DNA from: Flavobacterium psychrophilum
Lineage (GTDB): Bacteria; Bacteroidota; Bacteroidia; Flavobacteriales; Flavobacteriaceae
DNA length: 64,000 nt
Direction of reading: 5' to 3'
Assembly: GCA_945879625.1 (NCBI GenBank)
Contig: CAMCVA010000005.1
Location: 1 to 64,000 of the forward strand
Part shown: positions 20,225-30,493 of the stretch, one piece after another
Layout of the letters: the number at the start of each line of letters is the position of its first letter
Numbering within the stretch: position 1 is the first letter of the stretch
Position numbers and translations under genes: made by a program
Notes under the pieces: model-generated
Seen by the model: the letters and a program-made list of their open reading frames with translations, nothing else
What the model was told of the DNA's origin: nothing
Databases searched by the model: none

Positions 20225-20845
20225 ATGGAATTCTCTTCAAAACTATTGGAAAAAGCCGTGCACGAGATGGCACAATTACCCGGAATTGGCAAAAGAACGG
20301 CCTTGCGTTTGGTTTTGCATTTGCTTAAACAACCCAAAGAACACACCCAATTTTTAACGGCGGCTTTGCAAGCGGCAAGAGAAGATGTGCAATTTTGCAA
20401 TTCATGCCACAACATTTCAGATTTATCTACCTGTGAAATTTGTGCCAATCCGGCGAGAAACCACCAGTTAATTTGTGTGGTCGAAGACATTCGCGATGTG
20501 ATGGCTATAGAAAATACGCGCCAATACAAAGGAATTTATCATGTATTAGGAGGAAAGATCTCGCCTATTGATGGGGTCGGTCCGGCACAGTTAAACATTT
20601 CCACTTTGGTAGAAAAAGTAAAACAAGGAGATGTTCAGGAATTAATATTTGCGCTCAGCTCAACGATGGAAGGCGATACCACCAATTTTTATCTCTACAG
20701 ACAGATCCAGGATTATCCGGTAATTACCTCGACCATTGCCCGAGGAATTGCAGTGGGAGATGAATTGGAATACGCCGACGAAGTGACCTTGGGCCGAAGT
20801 ATCTTAAACCGAATTCCCTTCGAAAATTCACTAAAAAACAGCTGA
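20225..20845 (+). CDS. recR: Recombination mediator protein RecR
   Basis: A 206-residue RecR, which with RecO loads RecA onto SSB-coated single strands during gap repair. The helix-hairpin-helix [17 protein letters not shown] (about residues 18-34), the four-cysteine zinc finger (Cys58, 61, 70, 73), and the Toprim region beginning [14 protein letters not shown] (residue 83) with [11 protein letters not shown] are all present. Full length. The next promoter starts 21 bases after the stop. Confidence 0.97.
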   Translation: MEFSSKLLEKAVHEMAQLPGIGKRTALRLVLHLLKQPKEHTQFLTAALQAAREDVQFCNSCHNISDLSTCEICANPARNHQLICVVEDIRDVMAIENTRQYKGIYHVLGGKISPIDGVGPAQLNISTLVEKVKQGDVQELIFALSSTMEGDTTNFYLYRQIQDYPVITSTIARGIAVGDELEYADEVTLGRSILNRIPFENSLKNS

Positions 20846-20866
20846 TCCAAAATTAGCGACTAGCCT

Positions 20867-20896
20867 TTTGTTATTAGCGCGGAAAACCTATCTTTG
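20867..20896 (+). promoter_or_regulatory. Promoter of the 29-kb exopolysaccharide operon
   Basis: A -33 TTTG (20867-20870), an 18-base spacer and a -7 TATCTTTG (20889-20896) match the Bacteroidetes consensus in both boxes and in spacing. The first gene starts at 20921, leaving a leader of about 20 bases. No other box of this quality was noticed inside the following 24 genes. Confidence 0.72.
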
Positions 20897-20920
20897 TTTG
20901 CAATTTTTTTTAAAAAATAA

Positions 20921-21709
20921 ATGAAAAAATTAATCGCTGGCCTGCTGCTTTTGTTGGTGTTAATCACCACTGCTTGTGTGCCTACCAAAGATTTGATTTA
21001 CTTGCAAACTACCAAACCTGCCGATACCGCTGCAGTTCTTCACCCAATTGTTGCCAAGCCCTATCGACTACAGGTTAATGATATTATTAGTGTGGTGATC
21101 AAAGCCAATGATCCAAAGTTGGTTGAGTTATTTCGGGCAGCCGAACAAAGTACACAATTCAGCAAAACCGAACAAAGTTTGTATTTTGATGGGTACACCG
21201 TAAACGATCATGGGGCTATTCGTATCCCAATTTTAGGAGAATTGACTGTCCTGGGTTATACCTTAGACGAGGTTCGACTCAAAATAGAAAATCAATTACT
21301 AGCCGACTATTTCACCAAAGAAGCCAATGTTTTTGTGTCTGTAAAATTAGCCGGATTGCATTACACCGTAAATGGAGAAGTAGTGATACCGGGATCAAAA
21401 GTAGAATACAAAGAAAAATTGACCATTTTGGAGGCCTTGGCCAATGCAGGTGATATTACCATGACGGGCAATCGAAAAGCAGTTTCCATCTTGCGCCAAT
21501 TGCCGCAGGGCTCAGAATTGCACGAAATAGATTTAACCAATATCAAAGCCATCGAATCGCCCTATTTTTATGTGCAACCCAATGATTATATTTATGTAAA
21601 ACCCTTGAAGCAAAAATCGTGGGGTACCGGGAAAACCGGTTTAGAATCGTTGAGTACGGTATTGACTTTGTTGACCTTAATTACAACCACTTTTATTTTG
21701 TTGAAATAA
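20921..21709 (+). CDS. Wza-like polysaccharide export lipoprotein, copy 1
   Basis: A 262-residue outer-membrane polysaccharide export protein. It has a lipoprotein signal (MKKLIAGLLLLLVLITTAC, Cys19 as the lipidation site), a polysaccharide biosynthesis/export domain (YRLQVNDIISVVIKA, about residues 48-62), SLBB-type beta strands (YTVNGEVVIPGS), and a C-terminal hydrophobic segment (TLLTLITTTFILL). It is shorter than E. coli Wza (about 380 residues). It starts the exopolysaccharide operon and is followed after 6 bases by its Wzc-like partner. A second, diverged copy lies at 47141. Confidence 0.92.
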   Translation: MKKLIAGLLLLLVLITTACVPTKDLIYLQTTKPADTAAVLHPIVAKPYRLQVNDIISVVIKANDPKLVELFRAAEQSTQFSKTEQSLYFDGYTVNDHGAIRIPILGELTVLGYTLDEVRLKIENQLLADYFTKEANVFVSVKLAGLHYTVNGEVVIPGSKVEYKEKLTILEALANAGDITMTGNRKAVSILRQLPQGSELHEIDLTNIKAIESPYFYVQPNDYIYVKPLKQKSWGTGKTGLESLSTVLTLLTLITTTFILLK

Positions 21710-21715
21710 GCACTG

Positions 21716-24172
21716 ATGATAGATACCAAAGACTTTTCTTTTTTCGAAAACCAAAATAGTTTTGATTTTAAAGGATTTTTAATCAAAATTGTGAGCTATT
21801 GGAAATGGTTTCTACTCAGTTTAGCCATTACTTTTACTATAGCTCACCAGGTGAATATTCGCAAGCAAAAGGTTTATGCTTTGGAAACCTCCATCGCCAT
21901 CAAAGAGGAAAACAATCCGTTTTTCACCTCCAATACCAGCTTGGTTTTCAATTGGGGCGGAACTTCTGATGAGGTGCAGAGTATTTCAAATACCTTAAAA
22001 TCGAGATCCCACAACGAGTTGGTGGTGGATGAATTGCAATTTTATATTGATTATTTACAAAAAGGGGATTACAACTACCAAGATGTCTATGGCGAGGTAC
22101 CTTTTGCAATCACGATTGATCAATCCAAAGGTCAATTACTCAATAATTTGGTTGGGATTACTTTTGTTTCCAACACCGAATATGATATACAGCTCAAATT
22201 TGAGGACGCCAAAGCCCCGTTAATGTATTATGCCAATCACAGCAAAGGCACCGCCACGGTTGTACCTGGCGAATTCAAAAAAAGATGTAAAATAGGGGAT
22301 CAGCTGAATCTACCGTTTCTAAATTGGAAACTCGATGCGCTATCCCAAGGCGACCAAATACAAGGAAAAACCTATTACATCCGATTCAACAATTTTGATG
22401 AGGTGGTAAAAAAAGGACAAAACGTGAGTATCGAAATTGATCCCAAAGCGGCTTCCATTTTGGTGTTATCGATGCAAGGGCCCAACAAAAATCGCATTGT
22501 CAATTACCTGAACACCACAGTAAAAACCCTGATAGATTCGCAATTGGATCGCAAGAATCAATTTGCCACCAATACCATTGAATTTATTGACAGCACGCTC
22601 GTTTCTATGGGAAATCAACTCAAGGAAACAGGCGAAGAGCTCACAAATTTCAACAAGCGGAACAACATTTTCGAGATCGAAAAAGGCGGCGAAAACATTT
22701 CGGCTCAATTGCTCGAATACGATGTGATGCGCGATCAAATTAACCGCAAAATAGCCTATTGCAACACCCTGAAATCGTATTTGCGTAACAGTGTAGATTA
22801 TTCCAAATTTCCGGCACCTACCGTTGCGGGTATCGATGATCCAAATATTGTAACCAATGTGGCCAAACTTATTGGCTTGTCGGCGCAACGATCGCAATTG
22901 GCCTATTCGGTGAAAAGCGAAAAAATATTCCAAGAGTTTGATAGCCAGATGGAAGCGGTAAAAAAAGTGTTATTGGAAAATGTAGCCTCCATCGGAAGTT
23001 CATTTCAATATGATTTGGTGCTGGTGAATAATAAAATTCAAAAAATAGAAAACGACATCAAGCAGCTGCCCGAAGACAAACAAGAGTTTCTGAAGATTTC
23101 CCGCAAATACGATTTAAGCGACAACATTTACAGTACATTTCTACAAAAACGCAGCGAAGCCGAGATTGTAAAAGCAGCCAATTTATCAGACATACACTTC
23201 ATTGATTCGGCCAAAGATACCGGCGGCGGGCTTATCGGTCCCAATACGAGTGTGAACTATGTAATTGCTTTTTTCATGGGACTACTCATACCCTTGTTGA
23301 TCGTTTTTGGCATCTTCTTTATGGAAAATGCAATTTTAAATACCGAAGACATCACCAATCTCACCTCAATTCCAATTATTGGGGTTATCGGCATCAAGCA
23401 ATCGCTATCTAATTTGTCTGTTTTTGAACGACCCAAATCGGCTCTCTCTGAATCCTTTCGCGCCATCCGTTCGTCCTTGCAATTTTTGTACAAAAAACAA
23501 GAAATCGAAGGAACCAAAACCATCATGCTCACCTCATCTATAAGTGGCGAAGGAAAAACGTTTTGTTCGTTAAATATTGCCACGGTATTTGCCTTGAGCG
23601 AAAAGAAAACAGTAATTGTGGGCTTGGATTTGCGTAAGCCTAAAATTTTTGATGATTTCAATACAACCAACGAAATTGGGGTTGTGAATTACTTGATTGG
23701 CCAAAAAAACATGGATGAGGTGATTCAAAAAACACAAATACCGTATTTGGATGTAATTACTTCGGGGCCTATTCCGCCCAATCCTTCAGAATTGATTATT
23801 GGCGATACCATGAAGAAATTTATGGAAGAACTAAAAACACGTTACGATTATATCATACTAGATACACCCCCGGTTGGTTTGGTTTCAGACGCCCTAGAAC
23901 TCGACGAATACGTGGATGTGAGTTTGTATATTTTGCGCCAAAATTACACCAAAAAAGATATGGTAACCATGCTGAACAATCGCCACAAACGAGGAGAGTT
24001 GACCAACATCAGCATCGTATTAAATGGCTACCAAAATAAAGCCAAATATGGTACGGGCTATGGCTATGGTTACGGCTATGGTTACGGCTACGGAAATTAC
24101 GCCAATGGGTACCACGAAGTGGAAAAACCCGAATCTTTTATCAAATCGATTTGGAATAAATTGAAAAGCTAA
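21716..24172 (+). CDS. Wzc-like tyrosine autokinase / chain-length regulator, copy 1
   Basis: An 818-residue inner-membrane co-polymerase with a cytoplasmic BY-kinase domain. There is an N-terminal TM (about residues 25-45), a long periplasmic coiled-coil region, and a second TM near residue 520. The ATPase domain has Walker A SGEGKT (about residue 612), Walker A' [10 protein letters not shown] (about residues 633-642) and Walker [11 protein letters not shown] (about residue 711). The first Asp of the usual Walker A' DxD is Gly. The tail holds six Gly-Tyr pairs (codons 781-792), the likely autophosphorylation cluster. It controls polymer length together with Wza and the phosphatase at 50385. 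Confidence 0.92.
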   Translation: MIDTKDFSFFENQNSFDFKGFLIKIVSYWKWFLLSLAITFTIAHQVNIRKQKVYALETSIAIKEENNPFFTSNTSLVFNWGGTSDEVQSISNTLKSRSHNELVVDELQFYIDYLQKGDYNYQDVYGEVPFAITIDQSKGQLLNNLVGITFVSNTEYDIQLKFEDAKAPLMYYANHSKGTATVVPGEFKKRCKIGDQLNLPFLNWKLDALSQGDQIQGKTYYIRFNNFDEVVKKGQNVSIEIDPKAASILVLSMQGPNKNRIVNYLNTTVKTLIDSQLDRKNQFATNTIEFIDSTLVSMGNQLKETGEELTNFNKRNNIFEIEKGGENISAQLLEYDVMRDQINRKIAYCNTLKSYLRNSVDYSKFPAPTVAGIDDPNIVTNVAKLIGLSAQRSQLAYSVKSEKIFQEFDSQMEAVKKVLLENVASIGSSFQYDLVLVNNKIQKIENDIKQLPEDKQEFLKISRKYDLSDNIYSTFLQKRSEAEIVKAANLSDIHFIDSAKDTGGGLIGPNTSVNYVIAFFMGLLIPLLIVFGIFFMENAILNTEDITNLTSIPIIGVIGIKQSLSNLSVFERPKSALSESFRAIRSSLQFLYKKQEIEGTKTIMLTSSISGEGKTFCSLNIATVFALSEKKTVIVGLDLRKPKIFDDFNTTNEIGVVNYLIGQKNMDEVIQKTQIPYLDVITSGPIPPNPSELIIGDTMKKFMEELKTRYDYIILDTPPVGLVSDALELDEYVDVSLYILRQNYTKKDMVTMLNNRHKRGELTNISIVLNGYQNKAKYGTGYGYGYGYGYGYGNYANGYHEVEKPESFIKSIWNKLKS
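24056..24091 (+). repeat. In-frame 6-bp tandem repeat coding (Gly-Tyr)6
   Basis: Six consecutive GGN-TAY units near the 3' end of the first Wzc-like gene. The unit length of 6 means that slippage would change the number of tyrosines without a frameshift. Confidence 0.9.
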
Positions 24173-24174
24173 AA

Positions 24175-25140
24175 ATGAAACTACTCATTACAGGAGGTGC
24201 TGGATTTATTGGGTCTAACTTATGCGAATATTTTTTAGCCAAAAAGTACCAAGTGGTTTGTTTGGATAATTTTGCGACAGGCCACCGACATAATTTGACG
24301 GCTTGTTTGCAAGACGAAAATTTCACCTTGATTGAAGGTGATATCCGTAATTTGGCCGATTGTCAACTAGCGGTACAAGGTGTAGATTATGTGTTGCATC
24401 AAGCGGCTTTGGGTTCTGTACCCCGATCGATTAATGATCCCATCACCAGTAATGACGTAAATGTTTCTGGCTTTTTAAACATGTTGGTCGCTGCGCGTGA
24501 TGCAAAAGTAAAGCGGTTTGTCTATGCCGCGAGTTCATCCACCTATGGCGATTCGGCCAGTTTACCCAAAGTAGAGGAGGTTATTGGCAAGCCGCTGTCG
24601 CCCTATGCGATTACCAAATATGTAAACGAATTGTATGCCGATATCTTCAGTAAAACTTACGGCTTAGAAACCATCGGCTTACGCTACTTTAATGTATTTG
24701 GCCGCAAACAAGATCCCAATGGAGCCTATGCGGCGGTAATTCCCAAGTTTGTGATGCAATTCATGAACTACGAAAGCCCAGTTATAAACGGTGACGGCAT
24801 GTATTCTCGTGATTTCACCTACATTGATAACGTCATTCACATGAATGAATTGGCCATGACTACTCAAAATCCGGAAGCCATCAACACGGTATACAATACA
24901 GCTTTTGGCGACCGAACCACCTTGAATGAATTGGTGCATTATCTAAAAGAATACTTAGCTGAAAGGGATCCCAAAATCGCTACAGTCACTGTAGTGTATG
25001 GCCCAAATAGAAATGGAGATATTCCGCATTCCTTGGCCAGTATTGACAAAGCCAAAAATTTACTGGGCTACAATCCCCAGTTCTCGATCAAAACCGGATT
25101 AAAAGAAGCCGTTGCCTGGTATTGGCAACATTTGAAATAA
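24175..25140 (+). CDS. UDP-GlcNAc/GlcNAcA 4-epimerase-like SDR (WbpP/TviC type)
   Basis: A 321-residue extended short-chain dehydrogenase. The NAD motif [10 protein letters not shown] lies near residue 8, the catalytic region [16 protein letters not shown] near residues 120-135, and the YxxxK motif YAITK near residue 145. The long active-site segment ([20 protein letters not shown]) is that of WbpP/TviC-type enzymes, which epimerise UDP-GlcNAc or UDP-GlcNAcA at C4. Together with the TviB-like dehydrogenase at 26565 it would supply UDP-GalNAcA. It begins 2 bases after the kinase gene. Confidence 0.85.
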   Translation: MKLLITGGAGFIGSNLCEYFLAKKYQVVCLDNFATGHRHNLTACLQDENFTLIEGDIRNLADCQLAVQGVDYVLHQAALGSVPRSINDPITSNDVNVSGFLNMLVAARDAKVKRFVYAASSSTYGDSASLPKVEEVIGKPLSPYAITKYVNELYADIFSKTYGLETIGLRYFNVFGRKQDPNGAYAAVIPKFVMQFMNYESPVINGDGMYSRDFTYIDNVIHMNELAMTTQNPEAINTVYNTAFGDRTTLNELVHYLKEYLAERDPKIATVTVVYGPNRNGDIPHSLASIDKAKNLLGYNPQFSIKTGLKEAVAWYWQHLK

Positions 25141-25161
25141 ATTATTAATAGAAGTAAGAAA

Positions 25162-26553
25162 ATGAAGATTACTAAAATTTGCTGTATTGGCGCTGGTTAC
25201 GTAGGAGGCCCCACCATGGCAGTCATTGCCCAAAAATGTCCCCACATTCAAGTAACCGTGGTCGATTTGAACGAACAACGCATTGCACTTTGGAACCACG
25301 AAGATGTGACGCAAATCCCAATTTACGAACCAGGACTTAGTGAAGTCGTGGCCGAAGCGCGTGGAAGAAATTTGTTTTTCTCTACGCAGGTAGATCAAGC
25401 CATCGACGAGGCCGAATTGATTTTCATCTCCGTAAACACCCCCACCAAAACATATGGTGCAGGCAAGGGAATGGCTGCCGATTTGAAGTACATCGAATTG
25501 TGTGCCCGACAAATTGCCCGGGTAGCTACCACCAATAAAATTGTAGTCGAAAAATCGACCTTACCGGTGCGAACCGCGGGTGCGATTAAGAGTATTTTAG
25601 AAAATACCGGTAACGGCGTACAATTTCAAATCCTATCCAACCCCGAATTTTTGGCCGAAGGTACTGCTGTCGAAGATTTATTTCAACCGGATCGTGTGCT
25701 TATTGGAGGAGATCCTACACCCGAAGGCCAGCAGGCTATCGAAGCGTTGGCAGCGGTCTATATGCATTGGGTTCAGCCCGATCGCATCATCCGTTCTAAT
25801 GTTTGGTCCTCCGAATTATCCAAGTTAACGGCCAATGCTTTTTTGGCGCAACGTGTATCCTCGATCAATGCCATTTCTGAATTGTGCGAAAAAACAGGTG
25901 CCAATGTAAGTGAAGTAGCCAAAGCCATCGGGATGGACAGCCGCATCGGTTCTAAGTTCTTGAAGGCTTCTGTGGGGTTTGGCGGATCCTGTTTCCAGAA
26001 AGACATTTTAAATTTGGTTTATATTGCCAAGTCCTATGGTTTGCACGAAGTGGCCGATTATTGGGAACAAGTGATCATTATGAATGACCACCAAAAACGT
26101 CGTTTTTCAAACGCAATTGTGCGCACCTTGTACAATACGGTGGCCGATAAAAAAATTACCTTCTTGGGTTGGGCTTTCAAAAAAGACACCAACGATACCC
26201 GCGAATCTGCTGCGATCTATGTAGCCAATGATTTGATACACGAACAAGCCAAGATTGCGGTCTATGATCCCAAAGTAGAAGAAGCTCAAGTGTTGGCCGA
26301 TTTAAATTATTTGGAAACCCGTTCGGCAGCACAAAACGAAAAATTTACCAAGGTCTACAAGGATGCCTATGAAGCTTGTAAAGGTGCGCACGCCATTGCT
26401 GTTTTGACCGAATGGGATGAATTCAAAAGCTACGATTGGCACCAAATTTACAATTCGATGCTCAAACCTGCCTTTGTGTTTGACGGCCGAAATTTATTAG
26501 ATAAGAATGCACTCGAAAAAATAGGCTTTGTATACCAAGCCATTGGCTCATAA
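25162..26553 (+). CDS. UDP-glucose 6-dehydrogenase, animal/plant-type
   Basis: A 463-residue NAD-dependent dehydrogenase oxidising UDP-glucose to UDP-glucuronate. Rossmann start [19 protein letters not shown] (about residues 6-24), [12 protein letters not shown] near residue 132, catalytic Cys277 in [10 protein letters not shown], and a second Rossmann domain with [17 protein letters not shown]. Length and the [12 protein letters not shown] features are those of the eukaryotic-like UGDH group, which is also found in bacteria. It supplies the acidic sugar for the polymer. Confidence 0.93.
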   Translation: MKITKICCIGAGYVGGPTMAVIAQKCPHIQVTVVDLNEQRIALWNHEDVTQIPIYEPGLSEVVAEARGRNLFFSTQVDQAIDEAELIFISVNTPTKTYGAGKGMAADLKYIELCARQIARVATTNKIVVEKSTLPVRTAGAIKSILENTGNGVQFQILSNPEFLAEGTAVEDLFQPDRVLIGGDPTPEGQQAIEALAAVYMHWVQPDRIIRSNVWSSELSKLTANAFLAQRVSSINAISELCEKTGANVSEVAKAIGMDSRIGSKFLKASVGFGGSCFQKDILNLVYIAKSYGLHEVADYWEQVIIMNDHQKRRFSNAIVRTLYNTVADKKITFLGWAFKKDTNDTRESAAIYVANDLIHEQAKIAVYDPKVEEAQVLADLNYLETRSAAQNEKFTKVYKDAYEACKGAHAIAVLTEWDEFKSYDWHQIYNSMLKPAFVFDGRNLLDKNALEKIGFVYQAIGS

Positions 26554-26564
26554 AAAAGAACAAG

Positions 26565-27842
26565 ATGAATACACGAATTGCTGTAATTGGATTAGGTTAT
26601 GTGGGTTTGCCCTTGGCACGTTTGTTTGCGACCAAATTCCCTGTAGTGGGTTTTGACATCAACACCACGCGTATTGCCGAATTAAACCAAGGAATAGACA
26701 AAACCCTCGAAGTCGATTCGGATAATTTGAAAGCCGTGTTGGTTGCAAGTCCTTCAGATGAAAACGGCTTATTTTGCAGCAACCAGCTGCCCGACATCGA
26801 AAACTGTAATGTGTATATTATTACCGTGCCAACTCCAGTTGACAAAAACAACCGTCCCGATTTGACGCCCTTGTATAAATCGAGCGAAACCGTAGCCAAA
26901 GTGTTGCGCAAAGGCGACATCGTAATTTACGAATCTACGGTATATCCTGGGGTAACCGAAGAAGAATGTGTGCCCGTATTGGAAAAAATTAGCGGACTCA
27001 AATTTAATGTCGATTTCTTTGCAGGCTATTCGCCTGAGCGCATTAACCCCGGAGACAAAGAACATACGGTTGATAAAATTCTCAAAGTAACTTCGGGTTC
27101 TACGCCCGAAATTGGTATACGAGTAGATAACTTATACAAAAGCGTCATTACTGCGGGTACGCATTTGGCACCCACCATCAAGGTTGCCGAAGCCGCCAAA
27201 GTGATTGAAAATTCACAACGCGACATCAATATTGCTTTTGTGAATGAATTGGCTAAAATATTCAATGTGTTGGGCATCAATACCCAAGATGTCTTGGCAG
27301 CCGCCGCAACCAAATGGAATTTCTTGCCTTTCAAACCAGGCTTGGTGGGCGGACATTGCATAGGTGTAGATCCGTATTATTTGGCTCAAAAAGCACAAGA
27401 AGTAGGCTATCACCCCGAAATCATTTTGGCCGGTCGTCGTCTCAATGACAGCATGGGTGAATACGTAGCCTCGCAGGTTGTGAAACTCATGATCAAAAAA
27501 GGAGTGAGCATTAACGGCTCTTCGGTTTTGTTGTTGGGCATCACCTTTAAGGAAAATTGCCCCGACGTGCGCAACACCAAAATTGTCGATGTGATTCAGG
27601 CCTTGCGTGACTATGGCATACAAATAACAATTTATGATCCGTGGGCCAATCCATCCGAGGTAGCGCACGAATACAACTTAGTTACTTCACAAACCTTGCC
27701 TAGCGGGCAATTTGATGCAATCGTTTTGGGCGTAGCACACCAGGAGTTTTTGGGATTGGATTATGCCAAATTCAAAAAACCACACAGCATAGTGTATGAT
27801 GTAAAAGGAATATTAGGCGAGGTAGCCGATGGAAAATTATAA
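26565..27842 (+). CDS. UDP-GlcNAc/GalNAc 6-dehydrogenase (TviB/WbpA-like)
   Basis: A 425-residue nucleotide-sugar dehydrogenase. Rossmann start IAVIGLGYVGLPLARLFA (residues 5-22), VIYESTVYPGVTEEECVPVL (about residue 125), catalytic Cys265 in VGGHCIGVDPYYL, and the C-terminal LGITFKENCPDVRNTK motif. The ESTVYPG and VGGHCIGVDPYY features place it with TviB/WbpA/WbpO enzymes acting on UDP-HexNAc rather than with Ugd. Next to the TviC-like epimerase, it suggests a HexNAc-uronic acid in the polymer. Confidence 0.88.
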   Translation: MNTRIAVIGLGYVGLPLARLFATKFPVVGFDINTTRIAELNQGIDKTLEVDSDNLKAVLVASPSDENGLFCSNQLPDIENCNVYIITVPTPVDKNNRPDLTPLYKSSETVAKVLRKGDIVIYESTVYPGVTEEECVPVLEKISGLKFNVDFFAGYSPERINPGDKEHTVDKILKVTSGSTPEIGIRVDNLYKSVITAGTHLAPTIKVAEAAKVIENSQRDINIAFVNELAKIFNVLGINTQDVLAAAATKWNFLPFKPGLVGGHCIGVDPYYLAQKAQEVGYHPEIILAGRRLNDSMGEYVASQVVKLMIKKGVSINGSSVLLLGITFKENCPDVRNTKIVDVIQALRDYGIQITIYDPWANPSEVAHEYNLVTSQTLPSGQFDAIVLGVAHQEFLGLDYAKFKKPHSIVYDVKGILGEVADGKL

Positions 27843-27846
27843 GCAG

Positions 27847-28893
27847 ATGAAGAAAATTTTAATCACCGGAGGAGCAGGATTTATTGGATCACACGTGGTT
27901 CGTCGTTTTGTAACGCGTTACCCCAATTACCACATCTACAATTTGGACGCCTTAACTTATGCCGGAAATCTCGAAAATATCGCCGATATTCAAGATGCAC
28001 CCAATTATACTTTTGTGAAGGGAGACATTGTAGACGCTGATTTTATCTATGATTTGTTTGCAACTCACCAATTTGACGGCGTCTTGCATTTGGCCGCCGA
28101 ATCACACGTTGATCGTTCCATAACTGATCCATTGGCTTTTGTAAAAACCAATGTAATTGGCACCATGAATTTGCTCAATGCAGCCAAAAAAATATGGGCC
28201 AACGATTCTTCCAATAAACGATTTTACCACATCAGTACCGATGAGGTCTATGGCTCCTTGGGCGCCGAAGGTTTGTTTACCGAAACAACAGCCTACGATC
28301 CCAATTCACCGTATTCGGCCTCCAAAGCGAGTTCGGATCATTTTGTACGGGCTTATGGCGAGACCTATGGTTTGCCTTATGTAATTACCAATTGTTCCAA
28401 CAATTACGGACCCAATCATTTTCCAGAAAAATTAATTCCATTGTTCATTAATAATATCATCGAGAAAAAACCCTTGCCGGTTTATGGAGATGGCAAATAT
28501 ACTCGCGATTGGTTGTTTGTAGAAGATCATGCGGTAGCGATAGATTTGGTGTTTCACGAAGGAAAAAATCACGATACCTACAATATTGGCGGATTCAACG
28601 AATGGCAAAACATCGATTTGGTCAAATTGTTGTGCGCGTTGATGGACCAAAAATTAGGACGTACTCCCGGAGAATCAGCTGAATTGATTACCTATGTGAA
28701 AGACCGTCCGGGACACGATTTGCGTTACGCCATTGATGCATCCAAAATCAACACCGAATTGGGTTGGAAGCCTTCAGTCACTTTTGAGCAAGGATTAGCC
28801 CGTACCATCGATTGGTATTTGGACAACGAGGATTGGCTCAAAAATGTAACGTCGGGCGCCTACCAAAACTATTACGCCAGTCAGTATTCGTAG
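27847..28893 (+). CDS. rfbB: dTDP-glucose 4,6-dehydratase
   Basis: A 348-residue SDR with [14 protein letters not shown] near the start, HLAAESHVDRSITDP near residue 82, the Thr-Asp-Glu catalytic triplet in STDEVYGS (about residues 130-137) and YSASK (about residues 155-159). It makes dTDP-4-keto-6-deoxyglucose. The frame is open from an ATG at 27829, but ATG 27847 places the Rossmann motif correctly and lies 4 bases after the previous stop. rfbA, rfbC and rfbD are not in the window. Confidence 0.95.
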   Translation: MKKILITGGAGFIGSHVVRRFVTRYPNYHIYNLDALTYAGNLENIADIQDAPNYTFVKGDIVDADFIYDLFATHQFDGVLHLAAESHVDRSITDPLAFVKTNVIGTMNLLNAAKKIWANDSSNKRFYHISTDEVYGSLGAEGLFTETTAYDPNSPYSASKASSDHFVRAYGETYGLPYVITNCSNNYGPNHFPEKLIPLFINNIIEKKPLPVYGDGKYTRDWLFVEDHAVAIDLVFHEGKNHDTYNIGGFNEWQNIDLVKLLCALMDQKLGRTPGESAELITYVKDRPGHDLRYAIDASKINTELGWKPSVTFEQGLARTIDWYLDNEDWLKNVTSGAYQNYYASQYS

Positions 28894-28916
28894 CAAAAAA
28901 AATTAACTAATCGGGT

Positions 28917-30437
28917 ATGAGCCAACTCAAAAAAGGTGCTTTACTTTCCTATTTGTCCATTTTCTTGACCAATGGAATTGGCCTCTTGCTCACACCCTAT
29001 ATTATCCACAAACTGGGCGATTCCGAATACGGCTTGTACACCCTAATTGGTTCCTTGATTGCCTACATAGGCGTATTGGATTTTGGACTCAACAACACCA
29101 TTATTCGATTTGTAGCCAAATACCGCGCCCAAAACGACAAGCCCGGCGAAGAGAATTTCTTAGCTACTTCCTTGCTCATTTACGCGGCCATTTCGACGTT
29201 GATAGTAATCGCGGGAATTGCGCTGTATTATAATTTAGAGACCCTATTTCCCAAACTCACCGCAGCCGAAATGAGCAAAGCCAAGCTCATGTTTGTGGTA
29301 CTCATTTTTAACTTAGCCATCGAATTACCGGGTGGAGCCTTTGCTGCGATTTGCTCGGCCTACGAACAATTTGTCTTCCCTCGCGCGCTTAAAATCTCCG
29401 AATATGTGTTGCGTTCCCTTATGGTGGTTGCGCTTTTGTGGAAAGGCGGAGACGCTATATCGATAGTTGTTTTGGACACTATACTCAATTTGTTGGTTAT
29501 TGTAATCAGTGCCTATTATGTATTTCGCAAATTACAGGTTAAAATTAAGTTGCATGTGTTTCAATTTCCCTTGGTTAAAACTATTTTTTCCTATTCGGTT
29601 TGGATTTTTGTCTACGCCATTGTGGGACAATTTCAGTGGCGATTTGGTCAGGTGGTGTTGGGGATGCTTTCGGGCACAACCGCTGTGGCCATCTATGGAG
29701 TGGGCATTATGTTGGGAACCTATTATGGGGCATTTTCGGCCGCCATATCGAGTGTGTTTTTGCCGCGTGCCACCAAAATGACAGTGCTTGATGCCACTCC
29801 CGCCGAACTCACCAGTATGATGATTAAAATTGGTCGATTTTCATTCCTAATTTTGTTGCTCATCTTGGGTGGCTTTTTCTTGTTTGGACAGCAATTTGTG
29901 TTGTTGTGGGTAGGCAAAACCTACAGCGATTCCTGGATTATCGCCTTTACGATTATGGTATCGTATACGGTTCCATTGGTGCAAACCTTTGCCAACTCGA
30001 TATTGGAAGCTACCAACCGGTTTTATTTTAAATCGCTCACTTATATTTTCTTTATTGTATTGGGCACTGCATTGGGCGCATTCCTGGTGAAGGATTACGG
30101 CAGTTTGGGTTTATTATTTGGTTCTACCTTGGGATGGATCATCAGCCAAGTGGTCATGAATATCTATTACCAAAAAGTAATGAAACTCGAATTGCGACGT
30201 TTTTTTTCCGCCGTGAGTGATCGCATTGTGCCCGCCTTTTTGTTGCTCCTGGTTTTGGGTTATTTTCTCAATTATTTGCCGGGTTCGGGATGGATAAATT
30301 TGGTGAGTAAAATCGCAGTTTTTGTAGGACTATTTGCTGTAATCATGTTCCAATTGGGCATGAATGAATTTGAAAAACAAACGGTGTTGGAGTTCTTGCC
30401 TTTTTATAAAAAAAAGCAGAGACCACCGGCCGAATAA
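28917..30437 (+). CDS. Wzx-type polysaccharide flippase
   Basis: A 506-residue, 12-14-span integral membrane protein of the MATE/MVF polysaccharide exporter type. It starts with GALLSYLSIFLTNGIGLLLTPYIIHKLGDSEYG (given in pieces), has LDFGLNNTIIRFVAKYRA after the second helix, and YEQFVFPRALKISEYVLR mid-protein, as is typical for O-unit flippases. It would move undecaprenyl-linked repeat units across the inner membrane for the EpsG-like polymerase at 37241. Confidence 0.88.
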   Translation: MSQLKKGALLSYLSIFLTNGIGLLLTPYIIHKLGDSEYGLYTLIGSLIAYIGVLDFGLNNTIIRFVAKYRAQNDKPGEENFLATSLLIYAAISTLIVIAGIALYYNLETLFPKLTAAEMSKAKLMFVVLIFNLAIELPGGAFAAICSAYEQFVFPRALKISEYVLRSLMVVALLWKGGDAISIVVLDTILNLLVIVISAYYVFRKLQVKIKLHVFQFPLVKTIFSYSVWIFVYAIVGQFQWRFGQVVLGMLSGTTAVAIYGVGIMLGTYYGAFSAAISSVFLPRATKMTVLDATPAELTSMMIKIGRFSFLILLLILGGFFLFGQQFVLLWVGKTYSDSWIIAFTIMVSYTVPLVQTFANSILEATNRFYFKSLTYIFFIVLGTALGAFLVKDYGSLGLLFGSTLGWIISQVVMNIYYQKVMKLELRRFFSAVSDRIVPAFLLLLVLGYFLNYLPGSGWINLVSKIAVFVGLFAVIMFQLGMNEFEKQTVLEFLPFYKKKQRPPAE

Positions 30438-30493
30438 AATAAATACTATATTAGTTTCCAATACAACAAAGTTGAAACACAAACGCAATTACC

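Noticed and set aside
24056..24091. GGC-TAT arrays as CRISPR or noncoding satellite
   Set aside because: The units are 6 bases, have no spacers and are in frame with a Wzc tail, encoding Gly-Tyr.
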